Made by a program: the position numbers and the translations under genes. Shown here one piece after another: positions 1-8,293 of a DNA stretch of 33,017 nt. This stretch comes from Candidatus Nomurabacteria bacterium RIFCSPLOWO2_01_FULL_42_17. GTDB taxonomy: Bacteria; Patescibacteriota; Minisyncoccia; Phycocordibacterales; UBA9973. A model generated the notes under the pieces. It was not told the DNA's origin. It saw only the letters and a list, made by a program, of their open reading frames with translations, and made no database searches. How positions within the stretch are numbered: position 1 is the first letter of the stretch; each line of letters opens with the position of its first letter. Where the stretch lies: the NCBI GenBank assembly GCA_001785985.1, contig MFVE01000006.1, forward strand, positions 1-33,017. Reading direction: 5' to 3'.

Positions 1-861
1 AAAGTCCGCATTGTCGTGCCAGGGAGTGATAGTCATTACCCCAGTTCCAAATTCCATGTCTATGGACTCGTCCTTTATCACAGTGGCTTCGATTGGTCCA
101 TTGATCCATTCCAATTTTATTTTTTGTCCTTCCGCAAAGTCCGCATAGCGTTTGTCATCTGGATGCATGACCACATATTTATCGCCAAATTTTGTTTCTG
201 GTCTGGCTGTGGCTATGGTAAACGGACCGTATTTTAAATAATACAAACTATCCGTACGCTCCTCATCTTTTATTTCTAGATCAGAGAAAGAGGTCTGATG
301 TTTCGGGCACCAGGATATGATCTTGTTGCCCCGGTAGATCAGATCGTCATCATACATCTTTTTAAAAGTCTGATGCACATTCTTGATCACATCTGGATCC
401 AGGGTAAACTTTTCACGAGACCAGTCGCATGAAGCCCCGAGCTTTTTTATTTGAGATTTTATGTTTGTTGAATTAGTTAGGGTAAAATCCAAAATTTCTT
501 GATATAACTGCTTTGGTTCTATATCAAATCTAGTCCTTCCTTCTTTCTCTAGTTTCTTTTCATAAACTACCTGCGTCTCAAAGCCTGCATGGTCCAGGCC
601 GGGAAGCCACAGGGTTTTGAATCCCTGCATTCTCTTGTAGCGGATTATAATGTCTTCGATCGTCATCACGAGCCCATGGCCAGCATGCAGAGAGCCATTT
701 GCATTAGTGGGCGGCATTATTATCGTAAAAGGTTCTTTCCTCTCACCGGGGAGATTGTCTGGGTTAAAAAAACCGCTATCTTCCCATAGCTTGTATATTC
801 TTTCTTCTGTTTCTTTGGGGTTGTAGGGCTTTAATAGCTTGGATGGCACCTTTTCGTTCAT
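1..861 (-). CDS. valS: Valyl-tRNA synthetase, N-terminal part (truncated by window edge)
   Basis: Reverse-strand translation from ATG at 861: MNEKVPSKLLKPYNPKETEERIYKLWEDSGFF...PPTNANGSLHAGHG...RYKRMQGFKTLWLPGLDHAGFETQ; class I aaRS HxGH-type motif and ValS-specific context. Confidence 0.93.
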   Translation of the reverse strand, partial: MNEKVPSKLLKPYNPKETEERIYKLWEDSGFFNPDNLPGERKEPFTIIMPPTNANGSLHAGHGLVMTIEDIIIRYKRMQGFKTLWLPGLDHAGFETQVVYEKKLEKEGRTRFDIEPKQLYQEILDFTLTNSTNIKSQIKKLGASCDWSREKFTLDPDVIKNVHQTFKKMYDDDLIYRGNKIISWCPKHQTSFSDLEIKDEERTDSLYYLKYGPFTIATARPETKFGDKYVVMHPDDKRYADFAEGQKIKLEWINGPIEATVIKDESIDMEFGTGVMTITPWHDNADF

Positions 862-883
862 GCTTAAATAATATCACAAGCGC

Positions 884-2140
884 CTAGCCTCTGCGAGGCT
901 GGCTAAGCCTTAAGTTGCCAGTTGCTTTGATATTGCCTGGTTTCAGAGTTTTCTTTTTATTCCCGCCTTTTCGGCGGGCAAGTTTTATATAATTCAAATA
1001 TCCAGCGATGCCGATCATGAGGGAATTGTCTCCCGCTAATTCCTTGACGGGAAAGTAAACCTTTATTTTTTTTCCACCCAAGGCGGATCCGCCTAGGGCG
1101 GACATTTCTTTTCTTAGGTATTTATTTGCGGCGACTCCGCCAGCCACGATCAAAGTTTTCGCGCCATATTTTTCCATCGCTTTTTTTGTTTTATAAACTA
1201 AACATTCAATTGCGGCGTTTTCGAATTCCAGAGCTATCTGCGCTTTTGTCCGAGGGGTGAGTGGACCAATTTTTTTAATCAAATACAGAACCGCTGTTTT
1301 CAATCCGGAAAAAGAAAAATCAAAATTTTTGCTATGCAACATCGGACGGGGGAGAGCCATAGAGAAAACACTTTGGCGGGGTGTCTCGCAGGCTGTCGAG
1401 CCGAGAGGCAGCGCTCCGCGAGCACGCGGAGACAGCGACCCCGCAAAAGCTGTTTTTTCTAGGGCTCTCTGTATTTCCGCCAACTTTGAAATCTGCGGCC
1501 CGCCGGGATAGGGCAGGTCGAGCATTCGGGCTACTTTATCAAAAGCTTCACCGACTGCATCGTCTAAGGTTTCGCCGATTATTTCATAATTCATCCACTT
1601 TTTTGTCAGCACCAGCTGTGTGTGTCCACCGGAAACCAAAAGAGAAAGTATAGGGGTTTTTAGTTTTGCTTGCCCGCCAGAGCCTTGGTGACGGAGGGGG
1701 ATTTTAAATTTACCTTTCTCTTTTCCAAAAACCGAAAGCACATGTCCTTCCATATGATTTGTGGGTATGATAGGTACATTCCATTCTTTCGCTAAATTTT
1801 GCGCGAAGAGGATTCCTTCCCAGAGACACATTTCTAGGCCTGGTCCATAGGTGACGGCGATGACATCTACAGGTGATTTTCCGCCTTTTCGGCGGATCGC
1901 CGGTGAGGCGATTTTCAGCTTTGCCTGCTTTAAACTAGCTTCCAATATAATTGGCAAGTTTTTTTTATGTTCTCTTTTCGCCAGTACTGGATAAACTCCG
2001 CCGTATGGTATGTGGATATTTATTTGCGAATTAGAATTATTTGCCAGCACCTTAAAAGAGGCATTTGTCATGCCTCCCTTTGCTTCCATTATACTTACGC
2101 AAGTGTCATCGCAAGATGTTTCAATTGAAAGTAATTTCAT
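884..2140 (-). CDS. tsaD: tRNA N6-adenosine threonylcarbamoyltransferase TsaD, with several in-frame palindromic insertions
   Basis: MKLLSIETSCDDTCVSI, VTYGPGLEMCLWEG, NHMEGHVLS, LLVSGGHTQL, FDKVARMLDLPYPGGP, DFSFSGLKTAV, VAGGVAANKYLR. ATG at 2140 preferred over the 2155 start. Confidence 0.95.
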   Translation of the reverse strand: MKLLSIETSCDDTCVSIMEAKGGMTNASFKVLANNSNSQINIHIPYGGVYPVLAKREHKKNLPIILEASLKQAKLKIASPAIRRKGGKSPVDVIAVTYGPGLEMCLWEGILFAQNLAKEWNVPIIPTNHMEGHVLSVFGKEKGKFKIPLRHQGSGGQAKLKTPILSLLVSGGHTQLVLTKKWMNYEIIGETLDDAVGEAFDKVARMLDLPYPGGPQISKLAEIQRALEKTAFAGSLSPRARGALPLGSTACETPRQSVFSMALPRPMLHSKNFDFSFSGLKTAVLYLIKKIGPLTPRTKAQIALEFENAAIECLVYKTKKAMEKYGAKTLIVAGGVAANKYLRKEMSALGGSALGGKKIKVYFPVKELAGDNSLMIGIAGYLNYIKLARRKGGNKKKTLKPGNIKATGNLRLSQPRRG

Positions 2141-2217
2141 AATATTTGTGGTCACAAGTATTTTTCTACTGAAAAATCTCGCGACCCCGGCTCAGCACCG
2201 CCATGCTTCCGCCTCGC

Positions 2218-2238
2218 AAAAAGTACATTGGTACTTTT
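2218..2238 (-). terminator. Hairpin plus T-run just 3' of tRNA-Val
   Basis: Minus strand AAAAGTAC-CAAT-GTACTTTTT. Confidence 0.55.
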
Positions 2239-2239
2239 G

Positions 2240-2311
2240 TGCGCGGTGAGGGGATTGAGCCCCCGGCCTACCCCACGTCAAGGGGTCGCTCTACCACTGA
2301 GCTAACCGCGC
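2240..2311 (-). tRNA. tRNA-Val (anticodon GAC)
   Basis: GCGCGGT TA GCTCAGTGGTAGAGC G ACCCC TTGACGT GGGGT AGGCC GGGGG CTCAATC CCCTC ACCGCGC A folds as a cloverleaf; anticodon loop TTGACGT. Confidence 0.9.
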
Positions 2312-2357
2312 AATGTCTATTTATAGCATTTTTTAGTCATCTTTTTCAAGTTTAATT

Positions 2358-2391
2358 TACTTCAAAATCTGCTATCGCAGACTTTGAAGTA
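2358..2391. repeat. 34-nt palindrome, left copy
   Basis: TACTTCAAAATCTGC-TATC-GCAGACTTTGAAGTA; 14/15 bp symmetric; partner at 2923-2956. Confidence 0.9.
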
Positions 2392-2398
2392 TTTATGG

Positions 2399-2404
2399 TA
2401 TAAT
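2399..2404 (+). promoter_or_regulatory. Extended -10 (TGG TATAAT) 6 nt before ATG
   Basis: TTTATGGTATAATTTTTTAATG; palindrome ends 7 nt upstream of the -10. Confidence 0.65.
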
Positions 2405-2410
2405 TTTTTA

Positions 2411-2896
2411 ATGAGTCTAATTTACGAAATTTTAAAAGAACTAAGTTCCACATCTTTGAATTATAAAGGTGTTCGTGTCAATCTTTTTGGTATCCCTAAA
2501 TTTAAGAATTATTCTAAAAATTCTTTGAGCGGAACGTTCTCTAGGCTTTATAAGGATGGTTTTATTGAAGACATTAATTTTAGAACTGAAGTAACTCCGA
2601 AAGGTAAAAAATATCTAAAAAGAAAAATTGATTCCTTAAAACAATTCTATTGTAAATTTGAAAAAGATGCGCCCAAAAATCTGATGGTGATGTTCGATAT
2701 TCCGGAGACAAAAAAAGCGGAAAGGGAATGGTTACGCTGGCATCTAAAAAAGTTCAATTATTCTATGATTCAAAAGAGTGTCTGGGTTGGTCCGTCGCCC
2801 TTACCAGAAGAATTTCTCGAATATATCGAAAAAATAAAAATAAAAGATGGTTTTAAAACTTTTAAATTAGCAAAAGAATACGATTTCAAAAAATAA
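2411..2896 (+). CDS. PaaX-like winged-helix plus Cas2-like (ferredoxin-fold) protein
   Basis: MSLIYEILKELSS...SLSGTFSRLYKDGFI...VTPKGKKYL (wHTH-like) then LMVMFDIPETKKAEREWLRWHLKKFNYSMIQKSVWVGPSPLPEEFLEY, typical of the PaaX central / Cas2-like region. ATG at 2411 preferred over the TTG at 2384. Confidence 0.75.
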   Translation: MSLIYEILKELSSTSLNYKGVRVNLFGIPKFKNYSKNSLSGTFSRLYKDGFIEDINFRTEVTPKGKKYLKRKIDSLKQFYCKFEKDAPKNLMVMFDIPETKKAEREWLRWHLKKFNYSMIQKSVWVGPSPLPEEFLEYIEKIKIKDGFKTFKLAKEYDFKK

Positions 2897-2922
2897 ATCA
2901 AATCAGTAAATAAATATAAATT

Positions 2923-2956
2923 TACTACAAACTCTGCGATAGCAGAGTTTGTAGTA
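2923..2956. repeat. 34-nt perfect palindrome, right copy
   Basis: TACTACAAACTCTGC-GATA-GCAGAGTTTGTAGTA; 15/15 bp. Confidence 0.92.
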
Positions 2957-2980
2957 TTTAGCCAGGATATTTGTGTTTAA

Positions 2981-4207
2981 TTATTTCAGTTTCTCTTGGA
3001 TTCGCTCAAGTGCTAAGATGAAAGCCCCCATGCGCAGAGATGTGTTTGATTCTTTGGATTTTTCTAGTATTTGTTTAGCTGAGTCCTCTATCATTAATTT
3101 AAGTTTTTTAAAAATTTCCTCTTCGGTCCAATGTCCTCTCTTTAAATTCTGATCCCATTCAAAATAAGATACAATAACGCCCCCGGAATTAGCCCAAATA
3201 TCTGGTAGTACGGGTATTCCTCTTTTGAATAAAATTTCATCAGCCTCTGGACTAGTGGGGCCGTTTGCTAGTTCTAAAATAACTTTTGCTTTTATTTTGT
3301 CTGCGTTTTCTTTATTTATTTCATTTTCAAACGCGCTAGGAATTAATAAGTCGCACTTTAATGCAAGAAGTTCTTGGTTAGTTATTTTTTTACTATCTGG
3401 AAAATTCGCTAGGGCACCTGTCTTTTTTTTATGTTCTAAAAGTTTTTCAATATTCAATCCATTTTCATCATAAATTCCTCCTCTAGAATCAGACACAGCT
3501 ATTACTTTATGTCCAGCTTTGTGCCATATAGATGCGGCGTGAGATCCCACATTTCCAAAACCCTGTATCACGACTGTGCATTTTTCTGGGAGATTTAATT
3601 CTTTTCTAAATGCTTCAAACCCATAAAATCCTCCTTGGGCCGTGGAAGTATTCCTACCCTCTGAACCCCCTTGATCTGTCGGCTTGCCGGTAAACGACGC
3701 TTCGGTATTGTCGCCGCTTATTTTTGCGTATTCATCTGCCATCCAAGCCATTATTTCTGGAGTGGTGTTTACATCCGGAGCTGGCACATCTTTGTGCGGA
3801 CTTAGAACGTCGGAAAGAGCTCGCACCCATCCACGTGAAAGCCTTTCCAATTCGCCTTTAGACAAATCCTTCGGCTCAACCGTTATCCCCCCCTTGCCTC
3901 CACCCATCGGTATGCCGGCAACAGCGCATTTGAGAGTCATCCAGAAGGCTAGTGCTTTCACTTCGTTTATCTCAGTCAGGGGGTGGTATCTGATTCCACC
4001 CTTGTAAGGTCCGAGCGCATTGTTGTACTGCACTCGATATCCCTCAAAGATTTTTATCGCTCCGTTGTCCATTTGGACCGGAATTGAAATTCTAATGTCT
4101 CGCTCCGGCTGCCTCAAGCGCTCCGCTAGATCATGTAATTTTTTCGTTTTATTTATTTTGACGGCTTTGTCTAGCTGCGCCATCGCATTTTGAAATGGGT
4201 TTTGCAT
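2981..4207 (-). CDS. gdhA: Glu/Leu/Phe/Val dehydrogenase (glutamate dehydrogenase family)
   Basis: YNNALGPYKGGIRYHP, MTLKCAVAGIPMGGGKGGI, APDVNTTPEIMAWM, VVIQGFGNVGSHAA. Confidence 0.93.
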   Translation of the reverse strand: MQNPFQNAMAQLDKAVKINKTKKLHDLAERLRQPERDIRISIPVQMDNGAIKIFEGYRVQYNNALGPYKGGIRYHPLTEINEVKALAFWMTLKCAVAGIPMGGGKGGITVEPKDLSKGELERLSRGWVRALSDVLSPHKDVPAPDVNTTPEIMAWMADEYAKISGDNTEASFTGKPTDQGGSEGRNTSTAQGGFYGFEAFRKELNLPEKCTVVIQGFGNVGSHAASIWHKAGHKVIAVSDSRGGIYDENGLNIEKLLEHKKKTGALANFPDSKKITNQELLALKCDLLIPSAFENEINKENADKIKAKVILELANGPTSPEADEILFKRGIPVLPDIWANSGGVIVSYFEWDQNLKRGHWTEEEIFKKLKLMIEDSAKQILEKSKESNTSLRMGAFILALERIQEKLK

Positions 4208-4215
4208 ATGTATAA

Positions 4216-4974
4216 CTATACTACTAGTTTCTCTAATATATTCAATTCTTCTTTGGTGTTGGCACCCAAGGCTTCATGAGGTTCTATTTCTATCGATTCA
4301 ATTTTAATTCCTTCTTTGGTTGCTATCTTTATTAGATCTGTCAAATAATATTCCTTTTGCGTGTTGTCAGTTTTTAAAATTCTCAGTTTTTCCCAAAGCC
4401 ATGAGGCCTCAAAACAAAAATAACATGGGTTCACTTCAGTGACTTTTTTCTCTTCCTCACTCGCGTCTTTAAATTGAACATCATTGATAATATTTCCGTT
4501 GGCATCCCGAATAATGCGGGAAAAATTTGCGTAAAAGACTTCTCGCCAGTCTTCAAAATCCGGTAACTTAACTGTCGCCATTGTTATTTTATGATTCGAA
4601 TCCAAATGCTTTTTGACTAATTTCTGAATGGTTGCAGAACTTATAAAAGGATGGTCTCCGTAAAGCACGACCACATGATCCGCCTTGTTTTCAAGCATCT
4701 CTTGCGCAGCCATGACTGCGTGTCCGGTGCCCAGCTGTTCTTCTTGAATGGCGTATCTATAATTATTTCCCATATCTCTCAGGGTCTTCATCACTAATTC
4801 TCGCTGTTGGCCGACGACTATGATAGGACTATCACAGACTCCCGATTCTTTTATTGCAGAGAGAACATGAGCAATCAAAGGTTTGCCATGGAGCGGTATG
4901 AGAACCTTGTGCAATTCTGATTGCATGCGTTTGCCGTGGCCGGCTGCTAGGATGATGATTTGTATTTTTTGCAT
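4216..4974 (-). CDS. UDP-N-acetylglucosamine pyrophosphorylase-like nucleotidyltransferase (GlmU N-terminal domain only)
   Basis: IIILAAGHGKRMQSELHKVLIPLHGKPLI, YAIQEEQLGTGHAVMAA, VVVLYGDHPFI; 252 aa, no left-handed beta-helix domain. Confidence 0.85.
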   Translation of the reverse strand: MQKIQIIILAAGHGKRMQSELHKVLIPLHGKPLIAHVLSAIKESGVCDSPIIVVGQQRELVMKTLRDMGNNYRYAIQEEQLGTGHAVMAAQEMLENKADHVVVLYGDHPFISSATIQKLVKKHLDSNHKITMATVKLPDFEDWREVFYANFSRIIRDANGNIINDVQFKDASEEEKKVTEVNPCYFCFEASWLWEKLRILKTDNTQKEYYLTDLIKIATKEGIKIESIEIEPHEALGANTKEELNILEKLVV

Positions 4975-5014
4975 AACGGGGAAGATTATAACATCTTTTT
5001 ATTTTTCACGCCTC

Positions 5015-5614
5015 TCAGCCCAAGGCTGATCCGCCTCGGGCGGGTATTTCTTTCAGGACTTTTGGAATCTTTTTAAAATCCTCTATCAGAATTTCTCGCA
5101 TCGAGCCGTTGTAAAGGGCCGCTGCCGGATGATAGAGAGGGAAGAAATATTTTGTGGACATTCCTTTGAATTTTTGTATCAATAATTTCCCATGGGCGCC
5201 GGAAATTTGCAATTCTGGGAAAAAATTATTCATGGCGTGCCGGCCGAGGAAGATTATTAATTTTGGTGAGATTATTTTTAGTTCGTCTAAGAGCCATTCT
5301 CTACAAGCCGATTTTTCTTCCGGCAGGGGATCGCGATTGTTCGGCGGACGGTATTTCACTATGTTGGTGATATATATTTCTTCTCTCTTTATATTTATAT
5401 GCGAGAGCATTTCACCCAAGAATTTCCCAGCCGCTCCCACAAACGGACGGCCTAGCTCGTCTTCCTTTTTACCTGGCGCTTCGCCAATAAAAACAATTTC
5501 AGATATAGGATTGCCATCTCCAGGCACTGCTTGTGTTGCAGTTTTCTTGAGTTCACACTCGCATTTTTCCTTCCATTTTTTATTTAAATCATCAAGTTTC
5601 TCTTTTTTATTCAT
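5015..5614 (-). CDS. udg: Family 4 uracil-DNA glycosylase
   Basis: EIVFIGEAPGKKEDELGRPFVGAAGKFLGEML, ITNIVKYRPPNNRDPLPEE, LYHPAAALYN. Confidence 0.9.
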   Translation of the reverse strand: MNKKEKLDDLNKKWKEKCECELKKTATQAVPGDGNPISEIVFIGEAPGKKEDELGRPFVGAAGKFLGEMLSHINIKREEIYITNIVKYRPPNNRDPLPEEKSACREWLLDELKIISPKLIIFLGRHAMNNFFPELQISGAHGKLLIQKFKGMSTKYFFPLYHPAAALYNGSMREILIEDFKKIPKVLKEIPARGGSALG

Positions 5615-5663
5615 AATACGATTGTATAGAATTAAAGCTTGATTATCAATCTTCTTTTCGCTA

Positions 5664-5692
5664 TTGACTTTTGTATTTCAGTATGGTAGACT
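5664..5692 (+). promoter_or_regulatory. Sigma70-type promoter TTGACT-17-TAGACT
   Basis: TTGACT 5664-5669, 17-nt spacer, TAGACT 5687-5692. Confidence 0.7.
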
Positions 5693-5712
5693 CTATTTAA
5701 GGAAAGGTTGTT

Positions 5713-5847
5713 ATGAAAAAAACACATGGTTTTCCTCTCGAGCTAAAGCGCTTATGGGAGGAAACGTCAGCGAATTGGAAATGGATTGTTGCTTTCTTCT
5801 TAGTCTGCAACATACTCCTTTTCCTTCTAAGTCGCTTCTACAAATAA
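5713..5847 (+). CDS. 44-aa single-span membrane peptide (hypothetical)
   Basis: MKKTHGFPLELKRLWEETSANWKWIVAFFLVCNILLFLLSRFYK*; upstream AAGGAAAGG, own promoter and downstream terminator; below the ORF-track length cutoff. Confidence 0.6.
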   Translation: MKKTHGFPLELKRLWEETSANWKWIVAFFLVCNILLFLLSRFYK

Positions 5848-5864
5848 ATATGGAGCGGCGGACA

Positions 5865-5893
5865 GGGGCTGCAACATTGCACGCCCCTTTTTA
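5865..5893 (+). terminator. Intrinsic terminator
   Basis: GGGGCTGCA-ACAT-TGCACGCCCC followed by TTTTT. Confidence 0.75.
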
Positions 5894-5915
5894 TTTGGTG
5901 ATATAATTTAGAGGT

Positions 5916-7373
5916 ATGCAAAAATCCATTTTGATTATTTTTGGTCTTGGAACGCTAGTGGTAACTGGAGTGTATTTAGTATTTAATTCTTCTAAACAAG
6001 ATACGACGCCCATCCCTCCACCACAAAGCGCTCCGACAGAAACAGCTTCTCCAAAAACTCCAGAGACGACAACGGAGCCGAAGAAAAATACTTCTACCAC
6101 AACACCACCGCCTACCCAAACCACGACTTCGGATATTCCTGTCGCTCCTCCTGTTTCTCCTGCTCCGCCTGTCTCTGAAGTTTCCACCGTATGCAATACA
6201 TCTCTCTTTAGTTCGGACGGTTTTGACAGCGCTCGGGTCATTTCAAGAGGAGCATGCGATTCTTTGAATAGCCTCTACGCGCAAGGCAAAATCTCCGGCA
6301 ATGCGGGGGATACATACGAGAATCGCGATGGTCTACACGTGAATTTCTGCGAAGGTTGGACGCCAAATCCGGATTGTCCTCTTGCTTATAGATTGTTCCC
6401 CCAGCATGCATGGCTCCTCTCTGGCAGTGCAGGCAAAGCGACGGGGGTGCACAGTGGAGTGACGGTGGGCCAAGCCTCTTATTCCGGAGAAACCAGCGGG
6501 GGAGTCAAACACAGCATTCCCTATGTATTTTATAAAACTCAAAGCGGAGCGGATATTTTATACAATCAGTATACTCACAACAACCTTTACATTTATCCGT
6601 CTCTCGCAGAGTCTACTGGCGACAATATCGGGAACACATCGTATGTCATAAGTTCAGAAGATATTGCGAAAGCCGGCACGGATTATTATCATGCTCACGA
6701 TTCATCCGGCAGTGATCTACCGTTTGTAAAAATAGCTCTGGCGACGCTGGCTTCGTTTCGGCCTGAAGTGAAAAGATCTCTGATTTCGGGGACGAATATA
6801 GATGGCAAGCGAGTATCATTTTTGATGCCGACTCTGCAGATGCTCATCCGGCATGCGCATCGTTCAGTAAGCACTGAGTCGGATTATTTAGGAAGTGTGG
6901 CACATGATAATACGAGCAGGGCCAACTACATGGCAGGTGGTCTTCCGCAACCTTCTTACGATTCAGCTAAACTAGTGCGTCTGGGAAGTGAACTCACTCT
7001 CAGCGAAGTTCCTCCGCTAGTGCGATTGAAAGTTCTTGCAGAAAATTTTACCGACAGCGAAAAGCTTTTTAATACTCCGGGCGCTATAGCGCGAAGTGTG
7101 TCTGTCGGCACAGCTCTGCGCAGTATCACAATTTCAGCTGAAGACAGTATTGATCTTGATGGTACTAAATCTAATCATATGTATGAATGGAGAGTTTTGC
7201 ATGGAGATGCAAATAAAATTAAAATTACAAAAGATCAAAGTGTTCCCGGAAGGGCAGTGATTGAATTTACTGGGGGAGATATTTGGAAGCGGCTAGATGT
7301 GGGAGTGTTTGTGAAAAAACAAAATGGTAAATACTATTCCGTGCCGGGGATTGTGTCGGTGTATGTGCGTTAG
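5916..7373 (+). CDS. Secreted/membrane-anchored hypothetical protein with Pro/Thr-rich linker
   Basis: N-terminal hydrophobic anchor (ILIIFGLGTLVVTGVYLVF), P/T-rich linker, Cys-containing globular region, beta-rich C-terminus; own -10 TATAAT at 5902-5907. Confidence 0.85.
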   Translation: MQKSILIIFGLGTLVVTGVYLVFNSSKQDTTPIPPPQSAPTETASPKTPETTTEPKKNTSTTTPPPTQTTTSDIPVAPPVSPAPPVSEVSTVCNTSLFSSDGFDSARVISRGACDSLNSLYAQGKISGNAGDTYENRDGLHVNFCEGWTPNPDCPLAYRLFPQHAWLLSGSAGKATGVHSGVTVGQASYSGETSGGVKHSIPYVFYKTQSGADILYNQYTHNNLYIYPSLAESTGDNIGNTSYVISSEDIAKAGTDYYHAHDSSGSDLPFVKIALATLASFRPEVKRSLISGTNIDGKRVSFLMPTLQMLIRHAHRSVSTESDYLGSVAHDNTSRANYMAGGLPQPSYDSAKLVRLGSELTLSEVPPLVRLKVLAENFTDSEKLFNTPGAIARSVSVGTALRSITISAEDSIDLDGTKSNHMYEWRVLHGDANKIKITKDQSVPGRAVIEFTGGDIWKRLDVGVFVKKQNGKYYSVPGIVSVYVR

Positions 7374-7420
7374 TAATTTTCTGAATGTGACCCTAATTAT
7401 ACGGAATTGGAACCTTGTTT

Positions 7421-8260
7421 TCAATCAAATAAAGGGTTTTTCCATTCTTTCAATCTAAAATTCACACGAGAATGGAAAGTCTCTCCTGGTTTAACTTTCT
7501 CTGGATCTACAACAAGCCCTCCCTTATTTCGCATTACAGGCTCTACGCAAACAAAATCTTTCCCAGGCATAGACCAAATCCAAATTTTCCTAAATTCTGG
7601 CGAAGCATCAATTACAAGTGTTCCAAGCCCAGGAATCACCACTTCCATTACGGCATTCGAATCTTTCACTTTGGGATTGTCTATGGATATAGCTTTCCCG
7701 TTTGCCCAGACTTCTATTTGTTCTTCTATAAATTTTCCTCCATCGAAATTAAATTTAATCTCGCTTTTTTTATCTTGTGGAACTTTGAAATATGGATGCA
7801 ATCCCATTGAAAGGGGTAGTTCTTCATTGTCTTCTAAATTTTCTACTTCTTGGTCCACCGAAAAAGAACCATTTTCCCTAAAATTTGCATCAATGGATAG
7901 ACGAAAATCAACAGGAAACATTTTTTTAGTTTCTTCGCTGGACGTTAATGTTTCCCTGAATCCTTTTTTAGATTTTTTAGTTTTCCATCTAGAAGAATCT
8001 CTAGCGAAACCATGTTGTTTTAGGTTGGGATATTGTGGACCTTCAAGAGGTCCAGCGTTAGGGAAGAGTATTGGAATACCACCCTTAACATTTACTTTAG
8101 GGTTTTGCAATGTTGCTTCATCTAAATAGAGAATTTCCTTACCCTTAAATTTTATTGAAGTAATAATTCCACCACGCTCAGGACAAAAAGAAACTTGATT
8201 ACCTTCAGGTGTTGTAATTGTTTCAATTTTAACAGCACGATTTTCTATTGGATTTTCCAT
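7421..8260 (-). CDS. Aldose 1-epimerase / hexose mutarotase family
   Basis: GGIPILFPNAGPLEGPQYPNLKQHGFARDSSW-like region, LSMGLHPYFKVP, CVEPVM; start at ATG 8260 preferred. Confidence 0.85.
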   Translation of the reverse strand: MENPIENRAVKIETITTPEGNQVSFCPERGGIITSIKFKGKEILYLDEATLQNPKVNVKGGIPILFPNAGPLEGPQYPNLKQHGFARDSSRWKTKKSKKGFRETLTSSEETKKMFPVDFRLSIDANFRENGSFSVDQEVENLEDNEELPLSMGLHPYFKVPQDKKSEIKFNFDGGKFIEEQIEVWANGKAISIDNPKVKDSNAVMEVVIPGLGTLVIDASPEFRKIWIWSMPGKDFVCVEPVMRNKGGLVVDPEKVKPGETFHSRVNFRLKEWKNPLFD

Positions 8261-8293
8261 ATAAAAATTATAACATGCCGAAGTTTCATTTTG

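Noticed and set aside
2411-2956. Cas2-like protein plus palindromic repeats read as a CRISPR-Cas locus
   Set aside because: Only two palindromes, flanking rather than arrayed, no spacers, no cas1 or other cas genes; the protein has a PaaX-type wHTH N-terminus.
5154-5642. 162-aa plus-strand ORF
   Set aside because: Antisense to udg; no SD or promoter, Ser/Phe-rich shadow translation.
7407-8129. 240-aa plus-strand ORF
   Set aside because: Fully antisense to the clear aldose epimerase gene; composition typical of shadow ORFs.
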